The notes under the pieces: generated by a model | Told to the model about the DNA's origin: nothing | The model's input: the letters and a program-made list of their open reading frames with translations, nothing else | Databases searched by the model: none | Made by a program: the position numbers and the translations under genes | Source of the DNA: Aspidapion aeneum | Taxonomy: Eukaryota; Arthropoda; Insecta; Coleoptera; Brentidae | Assembly: GCA_963576565.1 (NCBI GenBank) | Contig: OY755039.1 | Location: forward strand, 81,343,955 to 81,407,954 | Direction: 5' to 3' | DNA length: 64,000 nt | In this document: piece by piece, positions 10,226-21,255 of the stretch | How positions within the stretch are numbered: position 1 is the stretch's first letter | Layout of the letters: every line of letters starts with the position of its first letter

Positions 10226-11529
10226 CCTTGATATAACAAGCGATGATCACTTTAACTTGTGCTTCCAGCATTTATTTTGCTACTCCTTCGTTTTCCTTTA
10301 TTAAACCAGTGCGAGAGAAAAAACAAAAGTATTCTCGATTACAGTCCCTCAATAAAACAAAGGAATTAGAAACATGCCGCAATCGTTTAGGCCTGCGTAA
10401 AGTATCTTATTTTGTTCCTCTTTTGTTAAACCGATGCGAGAAAAAGAGACAAAACTATTCTTGATTAGAAGGTAGTCCCTTTGGACCCATTAGTATTCTG
10501 TAAAGGGTCAAATGCGGCGTTTTTGTCCTGTCTCTTTACGGTTCGGAATTGTTTTCGTGTTTTTTCTTAAAATATATTTTCGATCTGGACTCAAAATTAA
10601 TCTTAAAAGACTTTAAAATGGTGTGGGAGTGTATTTTGTGCTAAAATCTCGACCATCTTAATCCAGAAGTTACGTTTTACAAGTAAGTTAAATAACTTGT
10701 TTGACCTTCAAAACAAAACAAAGACCAGTGCCTTAGAAATCATCAATATAAAATCAGAAAAAAAATATTAGGCTATTATATAAATAATTATTTATTTGTT
10801 AAAAGTGTTTAAACATAAGTTTAGTTAAAAACGTACAGGGTGTCCCAAGTTTTGGGGTTTTGATACTTTTAACTGAACTACGAGCCTTGATTTTCAACAT
10901 ATAAGGTAAAAAAGGTATCTTATTAATATGGAAAGTAATTTTTTTACGTATACCTTTTTTATTTAACCGTTTTTTTTGTGTAAACAGTTTTTTTAGATTT
11001 GAATCGAGGCAATTTTTTAGGTTGGGTTAGTCCTTTTTCCTACTCTGAATTTTTAAGGTTGTCTAACCTAAAATAAAATATACCAAGCTAAAAGCATCCT
11101 AATCAAACATCTAAAAAGTGTAAAGACGAGGTCTCTACATGCAGATTTGTTTTTAACCCTATAAAATGTCAGCAAAATTTTATATTCAAAAAATTTAAAA
11201 ACAATAAATTATAGTTACCTACTTATTATTTTTTTCATTGTTAAATAAAATCCATTTCTAAGGATGATTGTTATAACCCAAAAATTGATTGCAATTTATT
11301 TAAAAACGAAAACTAAATTTCGGCCCTGGTATCTAAATAACCCTATTTTTTAGATCATTTATAAAATATTTTTTGTTCCTTATTATTAACTATAAGCGAG
11401 ACGATATAAATATATGTTTTTTTATTTAACTCATTTTAAATGTTAAATAAAAAAAGTTATTTTTCAAAATACCATCAGCATTAAGTGATGTGTCAAAAAA
11501 TAAAACTGGCAAATAAAATTAATTTTTTA
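10226..11529. other. AT-rich non-coding stretch with short repeats
   Basis: No gene is seen. A duplicated module of about 70 bp (TTAAACCAGTGCGAGA near 10300 and TTAAACCGATGCGAGA near 10424, each followed by ACAAAA(G/C)TATTCT) relates to a third copy near 9590. An ACAGGGTGTCCCA element end lies at about 10837-10850 without an obvious partner end. Confidence 0.5.
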
Positions 11530-12670
11530 AACGAAAATGATATTTTGTTCAAATTGCATTGCAAAAATATTCTGTTTAAAAGACAATTTGACTTGACATT
11601 TTGTTCAAAAATTACTTTTTTAAATGACATTTTGTTCAAATGGCGTTTTGGATAAAAACATCTTTTTCAAAAACATTTTGTTCAAACATCCACCTGATAA
11701 AAAAACTTTTGGATTGTTGAAAAATTAGTTTTTCGAATGACATTTTGTCGAATGGGGTTTTCTTTCGAAAACATTTTTTTAAAAACATATTATTTTCGAA
11801 TGACTTTCTTTTCAAACATTTTGTTTGAATGTCATCTGATTGAAAACATTTTGTTAAAAAATATCTTTTCTACATGACATTTTGTTCGAAACTAGTGGGT
11901 TTGTATGACATTTTGTTCAAATGGCAGAAAGCATTGAGTTTCAAAAATATTTTGTTCCAATGACGATCTGATGGTACACTTTTTATGAAAATATCTTTTT
12001 TATATTATATTTTTTTGAAAAACATTTTGTTCAATGACATTTTGTTCAACATTTTTAAATGAGAATCTATTCAAAAACATGTTCAAATGTGTTTTTAAAA
12101 CATTTTGATCAAATGATAATCTGACCGAAACCATTTTGTTCGAAAACATCTTTTTTAAGTGACATTTTGTTCGAGTTGCATTGTTTTCGAAAATATTTTG
12201 TTTGAGAATCTGATAGAAAACTTTTTGTTCAAAAATTGCTTAAATTCATATGACATTTTGTCAAATTGTTTTGTTCAAAAATATCTTTTTTGAATTTTGT
12301 TTGAAAGCAGTGTGATTGATTGGCATTTTTTTCGGAAACATTGTGATCGATATTATGTTCAAATGATCTCTTTTTTGAAAACAGTTTTAATTTCTTGAAA
12401 TGGATATGTTTGCGATCAATTGATTAGAGTTCAGTGTGGTTAGGTTAACAGGTTAGGATCAATTGATAAAGCTACAACAGACTGCGACCTCCCAAAAAGA
12501 GACACACAGGAGCTAGTTTTTCGAAGAGGTTTATGTTTGAAGAAAATGTTTTTGAACCAAACGTTATTCACACAAAATATTATTCAAAAAAGATGTTTTT
12601 GAACAAATTGTTTAAAAAAAATGTCAGTTGAACAAAACATCATTCGAAAAAGATGTTTTTGAAAAAACTA
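11530..12670. repeat. Degenerate minisatellite of ACATTTTGTTCAAA motif
   Basis: The motif ACATTTTGTTCAAA and close variants recur more than fifteen times at irregular spacings (often 25-50 bp) from about 11548 to about 12360, frequently preceded by TG or AA. From about 12530 to 12670 the complementary orientation appears (TTTGAACAAA, AACAAAACATCATTCG). No long ORF persists through it. The two orientations meeting near 12400-12530 suggest an inverted structure of the array. Confidence 0.75.
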
Positions 12671-15034
12671 TAATAAAGCAATTACCATAACAGAAATTGA
12701 TATGTTGCACTTTTTTCCAGTTTCTTTTCTAATGAAACTGCTGATGAAAACCGAGATGGTAGTACGACGAAATAAGTGTCGCATTAACTTTTCTCAAAAT
12801 AACTCGCTTTAAAAAAGAGTTGTTTTTTAGGTACATATTTTTTGCAGGTTTTTGTAGACACACCTTTAATCTTACTAAAAGGGACAAAACCACCGTCGTA
12901 GGTGGCAGTAAATACAAATATATTTGCAACAAATTTTAAATTCAGGGAAAATTGAAAAATGTAGAGTAGCATAACCAAAAAAACTATTTTAGTTCTGGCC
13001 ATGGTTACTATCCTAATTAACACAAATGGGTAAAATTAACCCCACTAATGGGGTGCATTTTTATAAATCCCCAAAGTAAGCAAATTGTCTCCCCATCAAA
13101 GCAATAAATCGAGGGCTTTTTCAAAAAAAGTCCAAAAATATCCTTATCCAAATAGAGCTCTGTTACTTTTTTACAATATTACTACCAATTTTTCATAAAA
13201 AAAAGGAACTAAAATTATATTTACTTTTTTATATACAAAAGAAAAGTAGGCACTACACATAGTATCTAGCTTTAAAATTGTAATAATACCGTTTTCGGCT
13301 GCTGGAGACGACTTCACAATTCTCGGTGAGTGCCCCGGTTCGAAAATTAAGTGGGCTCTCAAGTTTTTATTAGAGCCTGACTCCTATTTTTAATGTTCGA
13401 CTTCTGTATTTGAGAACATAATCTCAACAATGCTAGTAATGTAAATTTTTATTGTCAATGGGTATCTATTCAGCTGTAAACTAAATTAAATTGCTTGTTT
13501 TAATAAGTTAGGTATTTACTTTTAATAAATAAATATTTTGCCGCCGTCACTGGTAAATCGATCGACCATAAAGAATAAACATACGTCTGCTGTGTGTCGC
13601 ACAGCGTTGCCATCGTCTTTCCAAAAAATATTTCTATTCTTTTCCAACTTATTGAAGCATCTAGGGGTCAAATCGAATTGTTTTGATGAATGAATTTTTG
13701 CCGCGGTTCCTGGTCTCCTCCGGTTAATACGTTAATGGGTCAAGTATAATTATTTCCGACCTACTAGCTTCTAATAAGATGGCGGCACATTTCGATTATA
13801 AACTTTAAAGAGCAGTCAATTCTCACCATGATTTTTTTTATTTTACTAAGATCGCTTCAGTAGTAGTGAGTTTATAACCTGTAAAACATTGGCTGAAACA
13901 AAACTAGATTTTTTGAGAACTACTGAACAGAGTTGCTCCGTTTGCAGTGCAACCTATTACACCCGGTTCCCACCTACGACTTTCTCGTGGGTGCCCGCTC
14001 AGGTCATCGCCTTAGGAATTCGAAAACATCCGAGTGCAATTTTCGTTGATTTTGTATGTCAGCAAAATGTTTAAGACTACATTCCCAAATAATATTTAAA
14101 AAGTCTTTATGCCTAAATATAAGAATTTTATTATATTTAACCACCAAACCGATTTTACTAAAATACCTTGTTGTGCGGAGGAAAAGTAGTGCTTTCTATA
14201 AATTAAAAAAACTAAAACATTTTCAGAAAATAAGACTAAACATGCCATTTTGAAGAATCAATTATGATTCAGGATATATTTTATTTCATCAAAATCGGTT
14301 TAGTAGTAATGAATTTATAAGGAAATAAATGCAGACATGATTGGAAAGGATATCGTATAATATTCCAAACAATGGTTAATACAAAAATATCTTTTTTTAG
14401 AACGACTAAACTGATTTTCCTGATCCATACGTTGTTTTGCGTGGCAAGAATGCTGCTTTTTTAGTGATTTAAAAAAATTATTTAAACATGTTCGCAACAC
14501 AAGAATAAACGAGCATCTTTGAAGGGTACAATTTTATTTCGTCCGTCATATTGGATTTTGAAATGGCGGACAAAAAAAATTTTGTTTATTCAAAACTGTG
14601 ATTAATTATCTGCGAAGTGCAGTTTGTCCCATTAAAATCGATGGTATAGTTCAAAAGTTATAATGAAAAAAAATTGTCTGGTTTTTTTTGGCCCACCTGG
14701 TATATAATATACTTATACCGGTCTGTTCTGGTACACAGTAAATGTCTACAATGAAAACACATTCTTTTCTTGAATAAATTTTATTACCTTAAAACAATTT
14801 CTTTTGAATTAAAATATTTCTTTTTAGTTCAGCGCTGCGTTTAATCTTGAAATGAGACTTTATTTTTCTTCTTTAATTGTTTTGATTCAGTATACTGCAA
14901 CAAAGCAAACTGTCTTCATTTAAGTAATATTTTGCTTTTAGAGTAAACGGTGTCTTAGATTAATTCAGTTCCAATTTATAATAAAACAATTTCTGTTTCA
15001 CATGAAAATAAAGAAGCAAGACATTTTTTGTGCT
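12671..15034. other. Non-coding, dispersed repeat family remnants
   Basis: No supported gene. Sequence near 14250-14330 (TCAAAATCGGTTTAGTAGTAAT) and 14500-14720 (GAAGTGCAGTTTGTCCCATT, ATTAAAATCGATGGTATAG) is homologous by eye to 42105-42235 and related text at about 41290-41780, so it is a dispersed element in several copies. The rest is AT-rich text without recognised content. Confidence 0.5.
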
Positions 15035-15635
15035 ATATGTGGGTGTTTCCTAATTGAATGTCAATATTTATGGGGGTTATTTTTGGGCCCATTTTAAGAA
15101 AAAAACTTCATATGAACATATATCCTAAACGTCTTACCTTTTGAGATACAAGGTGGTAAAATTTTCAAAAATAAATCATTTATTATTAATATCTACAATA
15201 CCACTTTAGATATTTTAATGAAATTTGTCCTACGTGTTCCATGAATCAAAAGGGATTTTTTATTGTATCACTTTTTTTTTAATTTCCATCAGTGACGTTC
15301 GTACGTAATTTGACCTGCCTATTTTGGCAGACATTGATGGCACGCCACTGATTTTGCCTGAAATAAAAATTATTTTTGAAATCCCCAATCATTTCTAACC
15401 AAAGTTGATCACTTGATTTTTTTCAATCCGATGCACGGTTTTCGCTTAAAAAAATAAAAACCGTTTCTCTGCATGATCATAACAATATCGTTAATATGAC
15501 AATATCATCATGCACCCTGTATCTCAAAAGGTAAGACGTTTAGGACATCTGTTCATATGAAGTTTCTTCTTAAAATGGGCCCAAAAATCACCCCCATAAA
15601 TATTGACATTCAATTAGGAAACACCCTGTATATCA
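15035..15635. mobile_element. Foldback MITE with about 120-bp terminal inverted repeats
   Basis: The left arm (about 15035-15155) and right arm (about 15512-15635) are reverse complements with few differences. The arms include GGGTGTTTCCTAATTGAATG at the left tip and CATTCAATTAGGAAACACCC at the right tip, and both contain the phrase 'ATCTCAAAAGGTAAGACGTTTA' in one orientation. The internal about 355 bp is non-coding. The tip CAGGGTGTTTCC resembles the ACAGGGTGT ends of other short elements in the window. A transposase source is not visible here. Confidence 0.8.
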
Positions 15636-15970
15636 AGAAAATATTCTCTTGGTGAATAGGAAAGTAAATATTATTTTACTTCAAAGCAATTTGCTTTGAT
15701 CTAAGACAATTTTTTTTTGCCGTATAACTGTGGGTGGAAAGCAGTTGCTTTGATTGGAATTTAAACTTGTTTCGTCCTGTGTGTAGCTATATTGCACTAC
15801 ACAGCCGAACGCTATATTATTGAATATCGTGTCTAATAAATTTGGAAATGTCAAAATCGTTTGATGGATGGTATAGCGAAACCAATATTCCTCACAAAGG
15901 CAAGATGCTGGGACATTGTATTGAAAGGGGTGCAGTGCTGCCTTTTCTTGTTTTTTTCTCCATCTTTCAG
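15636..15970. other. Short non-coding gap
   Basis: No gene seen between the foldback MITE and the 3' end of the RTE-like LINE. The minus-strand reading downstream of the LINE stop has no further conserved domain. Confidence 0.5.
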
Positions 15971-15991
15971 AAATACTACTACTATGTCGGT

Positions 15992-18012
15992 TTAGAAAGT
16001 TTTTCTACGTTGTCCGACGCCTATTCTCCACCTCCTTCGATCCTGACAATCATCTTCTGTCAGATTCTTTTGACTCATTGATCTTTGGATTGACTGTTGC
16101 CATTCTAGTTTAGGACGTCCTCTTTTTCTGCGCCCTACTGGTTGCCACTCTAGGACCTGTTTTGGTAATCTTTCGTCGTTCATCCGTTGTACATGGCCGT
16201 ACCATATCAATTGCCTTTTAGTGATGTCATCCGTTATGCTTCCCTCGATTCCCATTCTTTCTTTTATGATCTCATTTCTTATGTGATCTAATCTAGATAT
16301 TCTCATTGATCTTCTTATTGCATCCATTTCGACACTTTCCATTTTTGTTTTGTATTTTTCTGTTACGCGACAAGTCTCTATTCCATACAACAGCGTGCTT
16401 TTTACCATTGTTTCATATATGTTAAATTTTACATTCTTTCTTATCTCTCTGCTCCATAAAATACTGTAAAGACATCCAATAACCTTTTTTGCTTTTACTA
16501 TTCTTTTTTCCAATTCTTTACAGTCTGTTCCTGTCTTATCAAATGTGACACCCAAGTATACATACTCATTGCATGGAGATATTGTTTGTCCATTGTCTAG
16601 TTCTAACTCACTGGATTCGTTTCAAATACATAAGTACTGTGTCTTGTCCACGTTCACTGTTAGTCCCCACTTTTGGTATTCTTCCGTTAACTTTCTCATC
16701 ATATACTCCATGTCTTCTTTATCATTAGCTACAATTACTTGGTCGTCAGCAAACTGTAGTGTGTATATAGTAAATCGGTCGTTAAGTTGCATTCCCATGC
16801 CGTGCACTTTACGTTTCCAGTTTTTTAGAGCCACTGCGATATATATTTTAAATAGAGTTGGAGAGATACAACATCCCTGTCTTAAGCCTTTTGTTACCAG
16901 GAATTCTTTTGAAAGTCGATTTCCAATTTTAATTTTAGATTTTGACCCTTTGTATAGTTCTTTTATCGCTTTTATGTATGTATGATTGATATTAGTTTAT
17001 TCCAACACCGTCCATAATTTTTCTACTGGAACGGTATCATATGCTTTTTGTAGGTCCTCAAAGGTAACATGAGTCTCTATATTTCTGGCGCTTCTTTTCT
17101 CAATTACTTGTTTAAGACAAAAAACATTATCACTACAAGATCTGCCTGTACGAAACCCACTTTGCTCTTCTTCTTCTTGTTCATGAAAATCATTCTCTAT
17201 TAGATCTCTAAGAATCCTACCGTACAATCTACTTAGAGTGCTGGTGACTGAAATTCCTCTGTAATTGTTACAATCCAGCTTGTTTCCTTTTTTATGTATT
17301 GAGGATATGAATGCAATTTTCCAATCATTAGGTACTGGATGTCCGTTTATGCATTGATTGATAATATATGTGAGATTTTCGAGTAGTTTCTCTGATCCAT
17401 ATTTGAGCATTTCAGCATATATTCCCCCAGGTCCGCTAGCTTTTCAGGATTTAAGTTTTTTTATAATATTCTTTATCATTTCTTTTTCGATGATTACTTC
17501 CTCTCCATGTACTTCTATGTCTCTCCTCGGAGAGGCTGTTAGATATTCGGGTCTCGTCTCCTGCAGCAGTCCCTTGTAGTGTTCTGTCCATTGTTCTGGT
17601 TTGATGATCTGGATGTTTACTTTTTCTTTTGTTGAGTTTTTTACTGTAGAAATGAATTTCCATACTTCAGAGCTCTGCCTACCTCTTACGTGTGTATATA
17701 TATCGTGGCATTTGCGCTCAAACATTTCATTTTTTCTGTGCGTATCAAACTTCTTAGCTGTCTTCTGGTTTTCCTGTATATTTCTAGGTCTCTTTGCTCT
17801 TTAGTACTGAGCCATTTCAAGTATGTGCGTTTTTTCTCTTTGTCCATTTCCTGTATTTTTGCCGTCCACCACATCTTCCTATTTTTTCTATTATCTTGAT
17901 ATCCAACAGCTTCGTTGCTTGCTTCCTTCAAGCTTTTTATTATGTTTGTATATATCTCTTCAAATGAGTGATTTGTATTAATTAATTTTTGATCTAATCG
18001 GTTCTGATACAA
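15992..18012 (-). pseudogene. LINE reverse transcriptase and C-terminal region, several stops
   Basis: The linker to RT starts at 18012 in one frame and moves to a second frame at about 17725, which then holds all later domains with stops between them. Visible RT blocks are WKIAFISSIHKKG with NYRGISVTSTLSRLYGRIL, QSGFRTGRSCSDNVF, a degraded D-motif (FEDLQKAYDTVP, where family members have F-D/I-D), GLRQGCCISPTLF (about 16860-16905) and LQFADDQVIVAN (catalytic FADD, about 16740-16760). After RT, LGVTFDKTG and ETMVKSTLLYGIE lead to a C-terminal WYGHVQRM…KRGRPKLEW block and stop at 15992. The damage is scattered, consistent with age. Confidence 0.85.
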
Positions 18013-18101
18013 TCTTTGAGTACTTTCGATTTCTAGACTTCTAAAGTTGTATTTTTGATTGTCTTCGATGCACTCTAGGTTTTCATTTTCTCTAATACTT
18101 T

Positions 18102-18908
18102 CTAGTCCTTATTTGTTTCTCTTAAAAGGAATAATATTTTTGCTTTTACCAGATGGTGGTCAGATCCACAGGTAACACCACGAAGTGCTCGCACATCATA
18201 CCACCACTTTAATTGCGAGTGTTGTCCACCTATAGCATAATCAATGATTAATTTAAGATTTCTTGTTGGCTGAATCCAGATATATCGATGAATATCCTTA
18301 TGTTTAAAAAAACCACTATTTATTGTTAGGTTGTGGATTTCACACAATTGCATCAGTCTTAAGCCATTATCATTTGTTACTTCCTCTCCAAATGGTCCTA
18401 TCACTTTGCTCTGGGTTTGTCTACCATTTCGGCTATTAAAATCGCCAAGCATAATTATTTCTCTGGTATTACCGATTTTGGTGATAGTCTCATCCAGTTG
18501 GTCAAAGAACATTTGTTTTGTAGCTACTCTTTCGTCATCTGATGGTGCGTAGACTGCTTTTATGCTTATATTATGTCCAAGCATCTTCATGTTCACTCGA
18601 ACTATGTTTTCACTAATGAAATCGTATTCTGTAATTTTATTCTTTAGATTTGTCTTTATTAACAAGGATACCCCTCTGGCTGCTCTGCTTTCTTTTGGGA
18701 CTCCAGTGAATATATGGACAAAATTGCCGACACTATTCGTACCTGTTCCTTTCTTTTTTGTCTCTGTGAGTGCAATAATATCGATCTTACAATTCTGCAC
18801 TTCAGTTGCAATAATGTCCAGCTTTTGATTCACTCCCTGTACGTTCCATGTAGCTATATTCATAGTCCTTTTTCTTTGCTTTTTTCGTCTTCGAGAGTTT
18901 CCATCCAT
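18102..18908 (-). pseudogene. LINE AP-endonuclease domain
   Basis: This 268-codon frame encodes an exonuclease-endonuclease-phosphatase fold that would nick target DNA for target-primed reverse transcription. Visible motifs in order are MNIATWNVQG (N-terminal strand with the conserved Asn), IIALTETK (catalytic Glu), AVYAPSDDER, IMLGDFNSRNG (the GDFN catalytic motif), LIIDYAI and CGSDHHLV (the SDH motif). All key residues are present. A basic N-terminus (RRRKKQRKR) precedes it. The frame ends before RT, which continues in another frame, so the original single ORF is broken. It resembles the 'craniofacial development protein 2-like' EN domains commonly annotated from RTE/BovB elements. Confidence 0.85.
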
Positions 18909-18958
18909 TGCTCCGAGGCTTTGTTTAGGCTTTCAGAAATGCTCGAGTGAATTCATTG

Positions 18959-19560
18959 TTCTGAAGTATGGAAATTCATTTCTACAGTAAAAAACTAAAT
19001 AAAAAAAAGTAAACGCCTAGATCATCAAACCAGAACAATGGACAGAACACTGCAAGGGACTGCTGCAGGAAACGAGACCCGAATATCTGTCAGCCTTTCC
19101 GAGGAGAGACATAGAAGTACATGGAGATGAAGTAATCATTGAAAAAAAAATGATAAAGAATAGTATTAAAAAGCTTAAATCCAGAAAAGCTAGCGAACCA
19201 GAAGGAATATACGCTAGAATGCTTAAATATGGATCAGAGAAACTACTAGAAATTGGAAAATTGCATTCATATCCTCAGTGCATACAGGAAACAAGCTGGA
19301 TTGCAACAATTACACAGGAATTTCAGTAACCAGTACTCTAAGTAGATTGTACGGTAGGATTCTTAGAGACCTAACAGAGAATGATTTTCATTAACAAGAA
19401 GAAGAAGAGCAAAGTGGGTTTCGAGCAGGCAGATCTTGTAGTAATGTTTTTTGTCTTAAACAAGTAACTGAGAAAAGGAGGGCCAGAAATATAGAGACTC
19501 ATGATACCTTTATGGACCTACAAAAAGCATATGATACCGTTCCAGTACAAAAAGCCTTTT
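18959..19560 (+). pseudogene. Plus-strand RT fragment of the same RTE-like family
   Basis: Read on the plus strand, this piece matches the reverse complement of about 17020-17675. It starts with CTGAAGTATGGAAATTCATT and includes CAAGGGACTGCTGCAG, GGAATTTCAGTAACCAGTAC and GAAGAAGAGCAAAGTGGGTT. It has an internal deletion of roughly 55-60 bases relative to the minus copy, a TAA within the QEEEEQ region and other changes, so it is a dead fragment. Together with 17020-17675 it forms an inverted repeat with about 1.3 kb between arms. Confidence 0.85.
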
Positions 19561-19826
19561 ATCGCTTATATTCCGGAAATATTTCCAAAAATATATTTCT
19601 GGAAATTTTACAGCACTATACTTATTTATTATTTATTTATTTATAAAAAGTCGAACTGTGACGAAATGTCTTTGTTCCTTATAGACCGGTGGACGTTTTC
19701 GTCCCGCCATGGACTTGGTTTCCTTGGTTCGCTCTCGTTTCACTCGTTGAATGAATAAATAGGTTCCACCTATTTTTTTCATTCTCTTTGATGTACCTTG
19801 TATATTGTAGTCAGTTTGATTACTGT

Positions 19827-19891
19827 AGTCAGGCAAGCCACGCTGAAGATGAAAATGCCTTTTTCCGAAACACTGGGTTCCGTGGTTGACT
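19827..19891 (+). ncRNA. Hammerhead ribozyme copy 1 (degenerate)
   Basis: Type I arrangement. Stem I is formed by AGTC (19827-19830) plus AGCCACG (19836-19842) pairing with CGTGGTT (19881-19887) plus GACT (19888-19891). The core CTGAAGA (19843-19849) fits the CUGANGA consensus, followed by one extra T. Stem II is GAAAA/TTTTC. GAAA is at 19867-19870. Stem III (CACTGGGT) is poorly paired. Cleavage would fall after C19880. The weak stems II and III make activity doubtful in this copy. Confidence 0.55.
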
Positions 19892-20087
19892 TCTCTTTAA
19901 AGTTGTTCTTTCTTATCGACCCGTGGACGTTTTCCGTCATGGACTTGGTTTCCTTGGTAAGCTGTCGTTTCACTCGTTGAATGAAAAAATAGGTTTTACC
20001 TATTTTTTTCATTATCTTTGATTTACCTTGTCACTTGTAGTCAGTTTGTATATAAAGTATATAGCCTATCGCAGATTTGATTACTAT

Positions 20088-20151
20088 AGTCAGCAAGCCA
20101 CGCTGAGGATGGAAAAGACTTTTTCCGAAACACCGGTGTCCGTGGTTGACT
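20088..20151 (+). ncRNA. Hammerhead ribozyme copy 2 (well-formed stems)
   Basis: Stem I: AGTC (20088-20091) and AGCCACG (20096-20102) pair fully with CGTGGTT (20141-20147) and GACT (20148-20151), with AGCA bulged. The core CTGAGGA (20103-20109) fits CUGANGA. One T (20110) is inserted before stem II. Stem II: GGAAAA (20111-20116) pairs with TTTTCC (20121-20126), loop GACT. GAAA is at 20127-20130. Stem III is the self-complementary CACCGGTG (20131-20138), followed by TC. Predicted cleavage is after C20140. The tiny palindromic stem III is typical of hammerheads that work as dimers in tandem transcripts. Confidence 0.7.
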
Positions 20152-20400
20152 TTATCCCTTTGAAGTTACCTTTTATATTTTTTTAACTTATTGTTTTTGA
20201 TTCAGAACCGGCGCCGGCGCCGCCGTGGAGACGGTGATAGCATAGTCTGGTTGAACGGTGACGAAATGTCTTTCTTCCTTATAGACCGGTGGAGGTTTTC
20301 GCCCCGCCATGGATTTGGTTTTTTTGGTTCGCTGTCGTTTCACTTGTTAAATGAATGAATAGGTTTCACCAATTTTTTTCATTCTCTTTGATTTACAATG

Positions 20401-20652
20401 AAAAGGCTAAATACGTAAAGGCTCATAAATGAGGGCCAGAGCCTTGACTTTATAGGGTCCCTGGAACGTTTTTAAACCGTCCCCTGAACGTTTTTTATTC
20501 GTCGTTAAAATGTACCTGTGTTCGTAGGGAATGTGTAATAAGTAGATTTTTGAAAAGCTACTTATTGAAAAAGCATTTTTTTTTCGAAAGAGGCGAGGCA
20601 TAACTTTGGCTTTTAAGAATTACTTTGGAGCACTCAGTATACTTACTTCAAG
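20401..20652. other. Short non-coding gap
   Basis: No gene or recognised element is seen between the ribozyme array and the TACCGTAAAAC element. Confidence 0.5.
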
Positions 20653-21255
20653 TACCGTAAAACGAGTTACTTTGCGCCCCCTGGTCCTACTTTGTTCCAT
20701 TGTGAAAAAAAGTTCTTAGATATTCCACATTAAAAATCTGCGCATGCACCACAACGCCACCATGCGTGAATTATCCGTTGCGAATTTGACTTTTCAAAGA
20801 CGCGGTGGTCGCTGTTTCCCGCTTAGTCGTCTCGAGTTAATACCAGAGTGAAGTGTAGCTTGAAATTCCTTTAAAATTTGACCTCGAAAAATTTGGTGTC
20901 TAGTGCAATAAAAACTTTAAAAAACCAATATTTTTAAATTTTTTATTCACCATTTTGAATGTTTGGGGAAAAGCTTGGGGGTAGTTTGCGCCAACATATA
21001 AAACACCAATGTTTTTTTCATATTTTATAAAGTGGGGCAAAGTAACCTCGGACTATGGGAAACTTTGCTCCACTGTTCAAGTTAAAAAAATATTTATAAT
21101 ACTAAGTATTTTGTAATAAAAATGTCCTTTGTTATTTAGCTATGTCATGTGTTTTTCATTAAAACTAAAAAACATTTTTATGGTATAATTTTTAGTATTT
21201 CTTTGAATTTTTCGAATTAACTCAAAAAAGTGGAGAGTAACTTTGTTTTACGGTA
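20653..21255. mobile_element. Inverted-repeat element with TACCGTAAAAC termini
   Basis: The left end TACCGTAAAACGAGTTACTT (20653 onward) is matched by the reverse complement of the right end AAGTAACTTTGTTTTACGGTA ending at 21255, with small internal differences. Internal text repeats related phrases in both orientations (GTTACTTTGCGCCCC, GGGGCAAAGTAACC, GGGTAGTTTGCGCC). It spans about 603 bp and is non-coding, with the form of a non-autonomous DNA transposon. A TA or longer duplication could not be fixed. Confidence 0.7.

Larger units (their letters stand above)
15971..18958 (-). mobile_element. RTE-like non-LTR retrotransposon, nearly full-length but inactivated
   Basis: Reading on the minus strand, an AP endonuclease domain (18102-18908) is followed by reverse transcriptase (to about 16620) and a C-terminal region ending at 15992. 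The compact EN-RT layout with no large ORF1 and the C-terminal WYGHVQRMND…GRRKRGRPKLEW signature resemble RTE/BovB-group elements. A short (TAG)n-like tail at about 15973-15984 fits the microsatellite 3' tails of that group. Two frame changes (near 18050 and 17720) and stops near 17444, 16997 and 16620 disable it. At its 5' edge (about 18958) it abuts a plus-strand fragment of the same family. Confidence 0.85.
19652..20400 (+). repeat. Tandem array of about 260-bp units carrying hammerhead ribozymes (retrozyme/Penelope-terminal-like)
   Basis: A module beginning 'GACGAAATGTCTTTGTTCC' and including CCATGGACTTGGTTTCCTTGG, GTTTCACTCGTTGAATGAA and CCTATTTTTTTCATT occurs three times (about 19660-19800, 19900-20035 and 20258-20396). 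Between modules 1 and 2, and again after module 2, lies a segment 'GATTACT(G/A)TAGTCAG' leading into a hammerhead fold (19827-19891 and 20088-20151). The unit length, measured between predicted cleavage points, is 260 bp. Module 3 lacks a following ribozyme and is preceded by about 90 bases of unrelated GC-rich sequence (CCGGCGCCGGCGCC near 20208). No protein is encoded; ORFs here are shadows. Confidence 0.75.

Noticed and set aside
12740..12785. CTGATGA followed by GAAA near 12740 as a hammerhead
   Set aside because: No stem II can form between the core and GAAA, and no stem I pairing is seen.
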